A program made the translations under genes and the position numbers. From Proteobacteria bacterium UBA664 (GTDB lineage: Bacteria > Pseudomonadota > Gammaproteobacteria > UBA7966): a DNA stretch of 7,995 nucleotides. Below the pieces are notes generated by a model that was given only the letters and a program-made list of their open reading frames with translations, searched no databases and was not told the origin of the DNA. Positions 1-5,474 of the stretch are shown one piece after another. Where the stretch lies: assembly GCA_002299125.1 (NCBI GenBank), contig DBNU01000099.1, positions 1 to 7,995 of the forward strand. Direction: 5' to 3'. Numbering within the stretch: the first letter of the stretch is position 1; every line of letters begins with the position of its first letter.

Positions 1-4
1 CGGC

Positions 5-32
5 TTGACTCTCCCCCGGCGCCCCCTACAAT
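5..32 (+). promoter_or_regulatory. Sigma70-type promoter for the tRNA-Gly/tRNA-Cys transcript
   Basis: TTGACT (5-10, five of six matches to the -35 consensus) and TACAAT (27-32, five of six to the -10 consensus) are separated by 16 bp. The predicted transcript start near 39-40 leaves a short leader of about 13 nt before tRNA-Gly at 53. The bases after the -10 box are G/C-rich, as in stable-RNA promoters under stringent control; that regulation is an inference. No other promoter this good is visible in the window. Confidence 0.75.
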
Positions 33-52
33 CGCCGTCCTCTGGTCGCCGT

Positions 53-128
<76 letters not shown>

Positions 129-143
129 GACCTTAGCGCCTGC

Positions 144-174
144 AACCCCGATTTCTCGGGGTTTGTTTTTTTTT
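144..174 (+). terminator. Intrinsic terminator between tRNA-Gly and tRNA-Cys
   Basis: AACCCCGA (144-151) and TCGGGGTT (156-163) form a perfect 8-bp stem around a TTTC loop. It is followed by TG and an uninterrupted run of nine T (166-174). This is a textbook rho-independent terminator. It lies only 7 nt upstream of tRNA-Cys and no promoter fits between them, so tRNA-Cys must depend on read-through, or the hairpin acts partly as a processing or attenuation element. Confidence 0.85.
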
Positions 175-181
175 GCCCCCA

Positions 182-255
182 GGCTGGGTGGCAGAGTGGT
201 TATGCAGCGGCCTGCAAAGCCGTGGACGCCGGTTCGATTCCGACCCCAGCCTCCA
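182..255 (+). tRNA. tRNA-Cys (anticodon GCA)
   Basis: Acceptor arms GGCTGGG (182-188) and CCCAGCC (245-251) pair fully. The anticodon loop CTGCAAA has GCA at 214-216. The T-arm has GGTTCGATTCC. The discriminator is T252, the U73 expected of cysteine tRNAs, and CCA is encoded (253-255). It lies 53 nt after tRNA-Gly, behind a strong terminator. In E. coli the next gene would be tRNA-Leu; here that gene is 1.3 kb further on, after a cytochrome c peroxidase gene. Confidence 0.97.
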
Positions 256-405
256 GCGCGAGCCCTCGTGCAGCGCACTCGTCGTGCCCCTCGGAGCAGG
301 CTGCAGAAGCCGTCCCATGCATGGCGCACACACACATCGGTCGTGTCGGACTTACGGGATCTCCTGATGGCCCGCGGCCGTGATGCGCGTAGCTTTCCTG
401 CTGCA

Positions 406-420
406 CCGGTGATTCACCGG
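406..420. promoter_or_regulatory. 15-bp perfect palindrome upstream of the peroxidase gene
   Basis: CCGGTGA-T-TCACCGG is a perfect inverted repeat with a single central base, 47 bp upstream of the preferred peroxidase start. Its form suits an operator for a dimeric regulator, or a short RNA hairpin in the leader. It is followed at once by an imperfect dyad (GGACT at 421-425, AGTCC at 443-447). No FNR/ANR-type site, which is common at such peroxidase genes, was seen. A role in peroxidase control is inferred from position only. Confidence 0.4.
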
Positions 421-466
421 GGACTGGGGGCGTGGTGTCCCGAGTCCATCACTGGAGGTGCCATCC

Positions 467-1459
467 GTGAACACGTCGCTGCGTCCGAACGCATTGCTGC
501 TGGTGCTGTTTGCCACCTCGTCGGGAGGCGTGGCCGCAGAGCCCGTCGCGCCCATCCGGCCGCCCGAGCTGATCCACCTGGGCAAGGCGGAGCTCGGCAA
601 GAAGCTCTACTTCGATCCCCGCCTGTCGCTCTCGGGTTTCATCTCCTGCAACTCCTGCCATAACCTGAGCATGGGTGGCACGGACAACCTCAAGACCTCC
701 ATCGGCCACAACTGGCAGCGTGGCCCCATCAATGCGCCGACAGTGCTGAACTCCGCCCTGAACGTCGCGCAATTCCGGGATGGTCGCGCCGCCGATCTCA
801 AGGAACAGGCGGGTGGCCCGATCGCCAACCCGGGCGAGATGGCCTTCACCCATGAACTGGCAGTGGATGTGCTCGGCTCCATTCCGGAGTACGTCCGCGA
901 GTTCCGACTGGTCTACGGCGCGAAAGGCATAGACATGGATCGCGTCACCGACGCCATCGCCGAGTTCGAAAAGACCCTGGCCACGCCCAACTCGCGCTTC
1001 GACAAGTGGCTGCTGGGTGATGCCGATGCCATCACGGCCGAGGAGAAGGCGGGTTACGAGGTCTTCAAGACGGCGGGTTGTGTTGCCTGCCACCATGGCG
1101 CTGCCCTGGGTGGCACCTCCTTCCAGAAGATGGGCGTGGTAGAGCCCTACCAATCGAAGAGCCCGGCCGAGGGACGCATCGCCGTGACCGGTGTGGATGC
1201 CGATCGCTTCAAGTTCAAGGTGCCGACCCTGCGCAACGTCGAACTCACCTATCCCTACTTCCACGACGGCGAGGCCGAGACGCTCACCGAGGCGGTGGAC
1301 GTCATGGGCCGCCTGCAGTTGGGTCGTGATTTCACGCCGGAGGAGACCGGGCAAATCGTCGCCTTCCTGAAGACCCTGACTGGCGATCAACCCAGCTTCG
1401 CATTGCCCATCCTGCCGCCCTCGACCGACGCGACGCCACCGCCGCGGCCCTTCGACTGA
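467..1459 (+). CDS. Periplasmic di-heme cytochrome c peroxidase
   Basis: Reduces hydrogen peroxide to water in the periplasm with electrons from small cytochromes c or similar donors (CcpA/MauG superfamily). The GTG at 467 is preferred because GGAGG at 454-458 sits 8 nt upstream; an in-frame GTG at 458 overlaps that ribosome site and would add three residues. From 467 the protein has 330 residues. A signal peptide comes first, with a hydrophobic stretch at about 8-16 and likely cleavage after VAA near 24. The two c-type heme sites are CNSCH (61-65, peroxidatic heme) and CVACH (205-209, electron-transfer heme). Typical family residues follow: His81 in GHNWQRG, the NAPTVLN block at 89-95, Glu124 in NPGEM, the PTLRNVELTYPYFHDG block, and Met280 in MGRLQLG, the usual axial ligand region. 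Length is normal for the family. No redox partner gene is adjacent. It could be a MauG-like enzyme, but the motif set fits bacterial peroxidases best. It interrupts a tRNA cluster and may be a later arrival. Confidence 0.93.
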   Translation: MNTSLRPNALLLVLFATSSGGVAAEPVAPIRPPELIHLGKAELGKKLYFDPRLSLSGFISCNSCHNLSMGGTDNLKTSIGHNWQRGPINAPTVLNSALNVAQFRDGRAADLKEQAGGPIANPGEMAFTHELAVDVLGSIPEYVREFRLVYGAKGIDMDRVTDAIAEFEKTLATPNSRFDKWLLGDADAITAEEKAGYEVFKTAGCVACHHGAALGGTSFQKMGVVEPYQSKSPAEGRIAVTGVDADRFKFKVPTLRNVELTYPYFHDGEAETLTEAVDVMGRLQLGRDFTPEETGQIVAFLKTLTGDQPSFALPILPPSTDATPPPRPFD

Positions 1460-1472
1460 CGACCGGCTGGCC

Positions 1473-1518
1473 CTCCTGCCCCCACCCCGCTGCCTCGTCG
1501 CGCGGTGGGGGCCAGGAG
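1473..1518 (+). terminator. Possible terminator hairpin after the peroxidase gene
   Basis: CTCCTG-CCCCCACC (1473-1486) pairs with GGTGGGGG (1504-1511) and CAGGAG (1513-1518), leaving one bulged C (1512) and a 17-nt G/C-rich loop. This 14-bp stem starts 13 nt after the peroxidase stop. No T-run follows (only CTTCATG), so it would be a weak or rho-assisted terminator, or a 3'-end stabiliser. A competing 8-bp hairpin, GGGCCAGG (1509-1516) with CCTGGCCC (1526-1533), shares its right arm. Confidence 0.5.
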
Positions 1519-1540
1519 CTTCATGCCTGGCCCTGGCGGC

Positions 1541-1569
1541 TTGCCCCCGCAGAGTTCGCCCCGCAAGAT
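1541..1569 (+). promoter_or_regulatory. Weak candidate promoter for tRNA-Leu
   Basis: TTGCCC (1541-1546, four of six) and CAAGAT (1564-1569, three of six) are 17 bp apart. A start near 1576 would precede tRNA-Leu (1589) by about 13 nt, the same leader length as for tRNA-Gly. The boxes are poor, so this is a positional suggestion only; tRNA-Leu could instead be read from upstream. Confidence 0.3.
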
Positions 1570-1588
1570 GCAACCAATGCGATGCGCG

Positions 1589-1670
1589 GCCCGGATGGCG
1601 AAACCGGTAGACGCAGGGGACTTAAAATCCCCCGGCCTTGGCCGTGCCAGTTCGACTCTGGCTCCGGGCA
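1589..1670 (+). tRNA. tRNA-Leu (anticodon TAA)
   Basis: Acceptor arms GCCCGGA (1589-1595) and TCCGGGC (1663-1669) pair fully. The anticodon stem GGGGA/TCCCC encloses loop CTTAAAA with TAA at 1623-1625. There is a class II variable arm (CGGCCTTGGCCG region), and the T-arm carries GTTCGACTC. The discriminator is A1670. Unlike tRNA-Gly and tRNA-Cys, CCA is not encoded (TTC follows), so the 3' end needs the CCA-adding enzyme. Its last 32 bases plus 26 bp of downstream DNA recur exactly at 3062-3119. This gene completes the Gly-Cys-Leu tRNA set. Confidence 0.96.
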
Positions 1671-1696
1671 TTCCGCCGCACCGCTCGCAGCCGTTG
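1639..1696. repeat. Direct repeat A, left copy (tRNA-Leu 3' end and flank)
   Basis: These 58 bp are identical to 3062-3119. They cover the tRNA-Leu sequence from the variable arm to the discriminator (32 bp) and 26 bp beyond. Identity breaks at T1638/G3061 on the left and C1697/T3120 on the right. The position in the 3' half of a tRNA gene is what integrase-made attachment-site repeats look like, but no integrase gene lies between the copies. Confidence 0.95.
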
Positions 1697-1730
1697 CAAT
1701 GACCTCAGCCGCACATATCCTGGAGGAGCG

Positions 1731-2267
1731 ATGATCGGCATCATCGGCTTCCACCGGGGTTTGCTCTCCGTGAAATTTTTTTCTCGCCTGTTGCTGCCCA
1801 GGCTGTTGCTGCTCTGCCTGGTCACCGCTTTCGGGGTGCAGGCGGAGGAACTCTGGGGCCGGGTGGTGCGGGTCAGTGATGGTGATTCCATCACCGTGAT
1901 CGATGCCGGCCGCAAGGAGTTCAGGGTGCGGCTGGCGGGCATCGATGCCCCCGAGCGGGGTCAGCCCTTCAACCGGGTAGCGAGAACCAGCCTCTCACAA
2001 CTGCTGTCGGGGGCGATCGTCGTGGTGCAGGTGGACAAGGTCGATCGCTTCGGGCGTCTGGTCGGTCGCGTGCAGGTGAGTGGGGCGGATGCGTCACTGG
2101 AACAACTGCGCGCGGGTATGGCCTGGTTCTACCGCCGCTACGAGGACGAGCTGCCGCCGGCACTCAGGTCGGCCTACGCCGCCGCCGAGAGCGAGGCCCG
2201 GGCGTCCCGGGTGGGCCTCTGGCGCGACGCCGAGCCCGTGCCGCCGTGGGTCTGGCGACGCCGCTGA
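1731..2267 (+). CDS. Exported thermonuclease (SNase family)
   Basis: Ca2+-dependent nuclease of the staphylococcal-nuclease fold, cleaving DNA or RNA, probably outside the cytoplasm. ATG 1731 is preferred: GGAGGAG (1722-1728) lies just upstream. An open frame continues back to 1638, but there it only reads through tRNA-Leu. A GTG at 1770 would give a more compact signal peptide but has a poorer ribosome site. The 178-residue product has a hydrophobic segment at about 19-34 and probable cleavage after VQA (38). Residues matching the catalytic set of Staphylococcus aureus nuclease are present: Asp52 in GDSITV, Arg67, Asp72 and Glu75 in RLAGIDAPE, and Arg109 in DRFGR. The C-terminal AxFYRRY and GLWRD blocks are typical of the bacterial family. 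It starts 60 bp after tRNA-Leu. Its last 233 bp recur almost identically upstream of hisC. The signal peptide favours secretion or periplasmic location. Confidence 0.92.
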   Translation: MIGIIGFHRGLLSVKFFSRLLLPRLLLLCLVTAFGVQAEELWGRVVRVSDGDSITVIDAGRKEFRVRLAGIDAPERGQPFNRVARTSLSQLLSGAIVVVQVDKVDRFGRLVGRVQVSGADASLEQLRAGMAWFYRRYEDELPPALRSAYAAAESEARASRVGLWRDAEPVPPWVWRRR

Positions 2268-2272
2268 GCGCG
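2040..2272. repeat. Direct repeat B, left copy (3' part of the nuclease gene)
   Basis: Recurs at 3124-3357 with three substitutions (C2046 to T3130, A2146 to G3230, and A to C close to the original stop) and one inserted T (about 3324). Homology ends at 2272/3357, 5 bp past the nuclease stop. The order of repeats A then B is the same in both copies, but 343 bp (1697-2039) separate them here and only 4 bp in the right copy. Confidence 0.95.
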
Positions 2273-2446
2273 GCCAACCTCCCGGCCAACCGGACCGCCC
2301 GCAAGCTGCGCCTGCGGGTTCCCTCTGCGCCTCGCGCTCCGGCGGCCGGTTACCTCCAACGTCAGGTGCTGATCCGAGCAGTCAGGTGGATGGTCCGAAG
2401 AGCGCAGGCCGTGGGGCCCCTGCCAAGGCTGGCCCGCCCACTATTC

Positions 2447-2458
2447 TGTACGTACAAT
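2447..2458 (+). promoter_or_regulatory. brnTA promoter -10 box inside a 10-bp palindrome
   Basis: TGTACGTACA (2447-2456) is a perfect palindrome, and its right half overlaps TACAAT (2453-2458), a five-of-six -10 box. The -35 region (about 2430-2435, TGGCCC) is poor. A start 7-8 nt after the -10 box falls on or next to the brnT GTG at 2466, so the mRNA may be leaderless. BrnTA operons are repressed by their own antitoxin, often with the toxin; this palindrome is the natural operator candidate. Operator function is inference. Confidence 0.55.
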
Positions 2459-2465
2459 CCGCCGC

Positions 2466-2750
2466 GTGCGGATCACATTCGACCCTGCCAAGAACGAGCG
2501 CAACCTCAGGCTCCGCGGGTTGAGCTTCGAGACCGTTGCCGACTTCAACTTCGAGTCTGAAGTCTTCGCCATCGATGATCGGAAGGAGTACCCAGAGATG
2601 CGGTTTGTAGCCCTGGGCCTGCTCGGCGATCGAGTCCACGTTCTGTGCTTCGCGGAGATCAGTGACGGGATCAGGGTCATCAGCTTGCGCAAGGCCAACT
2701 CAAGAGAGGTGAGGCGTTATGCCCAAGCGCACTCCACTGACTCGCCCTGA
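2466..2750 (+). CDS. brnT: BrnT-family toxin
   Basis: Toxin half of a type II toxin-antitoxin module (BrnT/DUF497, RelE-like fold), an endoribonuclease that arrests growth until bound by BrnA. The 94-residue product has the family's layout: an N-terminal FDPAKNERNLRLRGLSFE block (about 5-22), a DDRKEYPEMRFVALG block in the middle, and a C-terminal ISLRKANSREVRRY helix (about 73-86). The start is GTG 2466, with no ribosome site ahead of it; a -10 box ends 7 nt upstream, suggesting leaderless translation. The last 32 bp overlap brnA in another frame. Toxin before antitoxin is the usual brnTA order. Base composition looks less G/C-rich than the flanking housekeeping genes, and the pair is flanked by repeats, both consistent with acquisition. 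I see no disrupting mutation. Confidence 0.9.
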   Translation: MRITFDPAKNERNLRLRGLSFETVADFNFESEVFAIDDRKEYPEMRFVALGLLGDRVHVLCFAEISDGIRVISLRKANSREVRRYAQAHSTDSP

Positions 2751-3000
2751 TGGCGAAGTCCGCGAGCTGAAAACCGAAGACATCAAGAGCTTCGGGTCCG
2801 CAGGTTCTCTGCCTCAGTCGCTGCAGCGCAAGCTTGGTGTTCGCGGCCCTCAGAAAGCGCCAACCAAGGAACGGATCACGATTCGCTTGTCCAGGGACGT
2901 AGTCGAGAGATTTCGGGCAACCGGGGATGGATGGCAGTCGCGCATCGACGCCGCCCTGCAAGACTGGCTTAAGAAGCAGAAGCGCGGCTCAATGCAATGA
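2719..3000 (+). CDS. brnA: BrnA-family antitoxin
   Basis: Antitoxin of the BrnTA module: it neutralises BrnT by direct binding and represses the operon through a ribbon-helix-helix-type DNA-binding C-terminus. The 93-residue product has a charged N-terminal region, the SLPQSLQRKLG stretch (about 30-40), then KERITIRLSRDVVERFRATG and GWQSRIDAALQDWLKK, the strand-helix-helix pattern of DUF4415/BrnA. ATG 2719 has a good ribosome site (GGTGAGG, just upstream) and overlaps brnT by 32 bp, so synthesis is probably coupled. The stop at 2998-3000 abuts a segment that resembles the 5' half of an integron attC site. Confidence 0.9.
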   Translation: MPKRTPLTRPDGEVRELKTEDIKSFGSAGSLPQSLQRKLGVRGPQKAPTKERITIRLSRDVVERFRATGDGWQSRIDAALQDWLKKQKRGSMQ

Positions 3001-3001
3001 G

Positions 3002-3040
3002 GCTGAACCCCTCGCTCAAGCTGACCCGCTACGGCATGCG
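3002..3040 (+). repeat. attC-like half-site candidate after brnA
   Basis: GCTGAAC (3002-3008) resembles the RYYYAAC end of an integron recombination site with one mismatch. It is followed at typical spacing by CTCAAGCTGACCCGC, similar to the TCAAGC-type inner box of many cassette sites. It starts 2 bp after the brnA stop, where cassettes carry attC. The complementary right half with GTTRRRY is not found: repeat A begins at 3062 instead. No integron integrase is in the window. At best this is a truncated site. Confidence 0.25.
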
Positions 3041-3061
3041 TTGCCAGCCCGGTCCGCGGGG

Positions 3062-3119
3062 TGGCCGTGCCAGTTCGACTCTGGCTCCGGGCATTCCGCC
3101 GCACCGCTCGCAGCCGTTG
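3062..3119. repeat. Direct repeat A, right copy (tRNA-Leu 3' fragment)
   Basis: Exact 58-bp copy of 1639-1696. Bases 3062-3093 are the tRNA-Leu 3' part: variable arm remainder, T-arm, 3' acceptor strand and discriminator. The 5' half and anticodon are absent, so it cannot make a tRNA. It is joined after 4 bp to the nuclease remnant. The whole-unit offset from the left copy is 1423 bp. Confidence 0.95.
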
Positions 3120-3123
3120 TAAA

Positions 3124-3357
3124 GTCGATTGCTTCGGGCGTCTGGTCGGTCGCGTGCAGGTGAGTGGGGCGGATGCGTCACTGGAACAACTGCGCGCGGG
3201 TATGGCCTGGTTCTACCGCCGCTACGAGGGCGAGCTGCCGCCGGCACTCAGGTCGGCCTACGCCGCCGCCGAGAGCGAGGCCCGGGCGTCCCGGGTGGGC
3301 CTCTGGCGCGACGCCGAGCCCGTTGCCGCCGTGGGTCTGGCGCCGCCGCTGAGCGCG
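3124..3357 (+). pseudogene. Thermonuclease 3' remnant (direct repeat B, right copy)
   Basis: About 98 percent identical to 2040-2272. It encodes only the C-terminal third of the nuclease, beginning at VDCFGRLVG. Of the catalytic residues only the YGR-type arginine remains; the calcium-binding Asp/Glu residues and the first catalytic Arg are gone, as is the signal peptide, so it cannot be an active nuclease. An inserted T near 3324 shifts the tail, so the original TGA (now 3350-3352) is out of frame. The frame then stays open through the hisC start at 3445 to 4587. There is no ribosome site or convincing start for a fusion protein, so a remnant is the likeliest reading. The high identity points to a recent duplication. 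Confidence 0.9.
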
Positions 3358-3444
3358 ACTCCGCGGGTGCGGCCTACACCACCGGGGGGCGAGTCGCTAT
3401 CCTCCCGGCGAATCGGAATAACGCGGCCTTTACTCGGACTCCCC

Positions 3445-4587
3445 ATGGACAACCCCTTCCTCGAGCGCGCCGTATCCGGCGTGCGTGCCCTCGCGCCTTA
3501 TGTTCCCGGCAAGCCCGTGAGCGAGTTGCAGCGTGAACTCGGCATCAGCGACATCATCAAGCTGGCCTCCAACGAGAATCCGCTCGGTCCAGGGCCGCGG
3601 GCGCGCGAGGCGGCGACCCGGGCCTGTGGCGACCTCGGTCGCTATCCCGACAGCAACGGTCATGTACTGAAGGCGGCGCTCTCGCGCCGGCTGTGTATCG
3701 CAGAAGAGTGCATCACCCTCGGCAATGGCTCCAACGACGTGCTGGACTTCATCATTCGCACCTTCGCCGGGCCGGGGGATGAGGTTGTCTATTCGCAGTA
3801 CGCCTTTGCCGTCTACGCGCTCTCGACCCAGGCCCAGGGGGCCACGGCATGCGTCGCGCCGGCGCAGAACTACGGCCACGACCTCATCGCCATGCGCGCG
3901 CTCGTGCAGCCGCACACGCGATTGGTGTTCATCGCCAACCCCAACAATCCGACCGGGACACTCGTCGATGCGGCCGCGCTCGAGGCCTTCATCGCCGATC
4001 TGCCGCCACAGGTGATCTGTGTGCTGGACGAGGCCTACACGGAGTATCTGCGGGATCCGTCGTTTCCCGACACCCTGCGCTGGCTGGCGCGTTTCCCGAA
4101 TCTGATCCTGGTGCGCACCTTCTCGAAGATCCATGGCCTTGCGGCCCTGCGCGTGGGCTATGCGGCGTCCTCACCGCTCATCGCGCAGTTGCTGAATCGC
4201 GTGCGACAGCCCTTCAACGTGAACACCCCGGCGCTCGTTATCGCGGCGGCTGCGGTGGACGACGACGCCCATGTGGCGGCGAGTGCGCTCTGCAACGTGC
4301 GGGGTCTCACCGAGCTGCGGGCCGGCGTCAGCGCCCTCGGCCTCGACTACATCCCCACGTGGGGAAACTTCCTCACCATCGATCTCGGCCGTGAGGCTCA
4401 GCCGGTCAATCGCGCGCTGCTCGAACGCGGCGTGATCATTCGGCCACTGCTGAATTACGGGCTGCCCAATCATGTGCGGGTCACGGCCGGATTGCAGCCG
4501 GAAAACGCCCGCTTTCTCGGCACGCTGGCTGCGGTGCTGGGGCAGGCCGAGGTTGCCGTCGCCAACACGGTCAGAGCGGCCGGTTGA
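3445..4587 (+). CDS. hisC: Histidinol-phosphate / aromatic aminotransferase
   Basis: PLP-dependent fold-type I aminotransferase of the HisC family, converting imidazole-acetol phosphate to histidinol phosphate. In this gene order the protein (hisC2/hisHb of pseudomonads) often also transaminates aromatic keto acids, feeding phenylalanine and tyrosine synthesis. The 380-residue product has SNENPLGPGP (42-51), GNGSND (93-98), NPNNPTG (165-171), DEAYTEY (195-201), the Schiff-base lysine Lys228 in TFSKIHGLAALRVGYA, Arg236, and the C-terminal substrate-carboxylate Arg345 in VRVT. Start ATG 3445 is set by homology (MDNPFLERAV); the ribosome site is poor and the same frame is open back to 3061 through a nuclease remnant. 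An 8-bp G/C stem (3382-3389 with 3401-3408) lies in the leader. A possible but weak promoter (TCGCTA, 17 bp, AATAAC at 3417-3422) would start transcription just ahead of it. The stop overlaps tyrA as TGATG. Confidence 0.94.
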   Translation: MDNPFLERAVSGVRALAPYVPGKPVSELQRELGISDIIKLASNENPLGPGPRAREAATRACGDLGRYPDSNGHVLKAALSRRLCIAEECITLGNGSNDVLDFIIRTFAGPGDEVVYSQYAFAVYALSTQAQGATACVAPAQNYGHDLIAMRALVQPHTRLVFIANPNNPTGTLVDAAALEAFIADLPPQVICVLDEAYTEYLRDPSFPDTLRWLARFPNLILVRTFSKIHGLAALRVGYAASSPLIAQLLNRVRQPFNVNTPALVIAAAAVDDDAHVAASALCNVRGLTELRAGVSALGLDYIPTWGNFLTIDLGREAQPVNRALLERGVIIRPLLNYGLPNHVRVTAGLQPENARFLGTLAAVLGQAEVAVANTVRAAG

Positions 4588-5474
4588 TGCCGCCGGGCGG
4601 CTGTCTGGCCGTCATCGGTCCCGGCCTCATCGGTGGCTCGGCGGCGCTCGCGGCGCGGGCCGCTGGTCTATTCGCACACTTCGTGGCCTACACACCGGAT
4701 CGAGCGGAAGGGCGGCTCGCGCTTTCGCGCGGTATTGCCGATCGGCTCGCTGACAACGCCGCCGCCGCTGTGGCCGGTGCCGATTTCATCCTGCTCGCGG
4801 TGCCGCCCGCGGCCATGGGGGATACGCTGGCTGCCATCGCCCCGACGGTCGGATCGGGGGCGCTCATCACCGACGTCGGCAGCGTGAAGGTCCCGATTGT
4901 GGAGGCTGCCCGGGCGGCGCTGGGCGAGCGCTTCCCCGACTTCGTACCCGGTCATCCGCTGGCCGGTGCCGAACGCCATGGGGCCGTGTCGGCGCGGGCG
5001 GATCTGTTCCGCGACCATCGTGTCCTGCTCACGCCCCTGGCCGAGACCGATCCGGCCCGCACTGCGCGCGTCGCGGAATTCTGGACGGCGCTCGGGGCCG
5101 CGGTGGAGTTCCTCGATCCGCTGCGGCACGATGACGTGCTCGCGCTGACGAGTCATCTGCCGCACCTGCTTGCCTTCAGCCTGGTCGACCACCTGCTTGC
5201 GGAGCTCGGCGAGCAGGATGCCTTCCGCTATGCCGCCGGCGGCTTTCGCGATTTCACGCGCATCGCCGCCTCGGACGCCGACCTCTGGGCCGACATCGGC
5301 TGTGCCAACCGGGTGGCGCTGCTGGCTGCTTTGTCCGGGTACCGTGAGCGGCTCGGGGAATTGGCAGAGGCGCTGGCTCGCGCCGATCGAGCGGCCCTGG
5401 CCGAGTGCTTCGGGCGCGCCAGTGCCGCGCGCCGGTCGGTGCTTTCAACGCGAACTGCGGAGGGTCAATCGTGA
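4587..5474 (+). CDS. tyrA: Prephenate/arogenate dehydrogenase
   Basis: Oxidative decarboxylation of prephenate (or arogenate) with NAD(P)+, the committed step to tyrosine. The 295-residue protein opens with a Rossmann nucleotide site, GPGLIGGS (11-18), then AVPP (71-74), DVGSVK (96-101), a GHPLAGAERHG block (122-132), and TSHLPHLLAFSL (188-199) with His190, the position of the catalytic histidine in this family. NRVALL (241-246) contributes a substrate-binding arginine. No chorismate mutase domain and no ACT domain are visible, so it is the short monofunctional type. ATG 4587 shares its A with the hisC TGA, implying coupled translation; a TTG at 4584 would add one residue. The stop overlaps aroA by GTGA. 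In pseudomonads tyrA and aroA are fused at this junction; here they are separate. Confidence 0.95.
   Translation: MPPGGCLAVIGPGLIGGSAALAARAAGLFAHFVAYTPDRAEGRLALSRGIADRLADNAAAAVAGADFILLAVPPAAMGDTLAAIAPTVGSGALITDVGSVKVPIVEAARAALGERFPDFVPGHPLAGAERHGAVSARADLFRDHRVLLTPLAETDPARTARVAEFWTALGAAVEFLDPLRHDDVLALTSHLPHLLAFSLVDHLLAELGEQDAFRYAAGGFRDFTRIAASDADLWADIGCANRVALLAALSGYRERLGELAEALARADRAALAECFGRASAARRSVLSTRTAEGQS

Noticed and set aside
449..1573. 374-codon open frame on the minus strand
   Set aside because: Antisense to the peroxidase gene, which has two heme motifs, a signal peptide and a ribosome site. The minus frame is open because of high G/C in third positions and shows no recognisable domain.
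1638..1730. Upstream extension of the nuclease frame into tRNA-Leu
   Set aside because: The frame is open only because the tRNA happens to lack a stop there. ATG 1731 has a strong ribosome site and a signal peptide follows.
2273..2440. Gene or structured RNA between the nuclease and brnT
   Set aside because: Contains small G/C dyads (for example GGGGCCCC at 2413-2420 and CCCGCA/TGCGGG) but no T-run, no ribosome site with a plausible frame, and no recognisable RNA.
1639..3119. Complete integrative element in tRNA-Leu
   Set aside because: The direct repeat looks like an attachment site, but there is no integrase or excisionase between the copies, and the nuclease sequence is also repeated, which plain site-specific integration does not explain.
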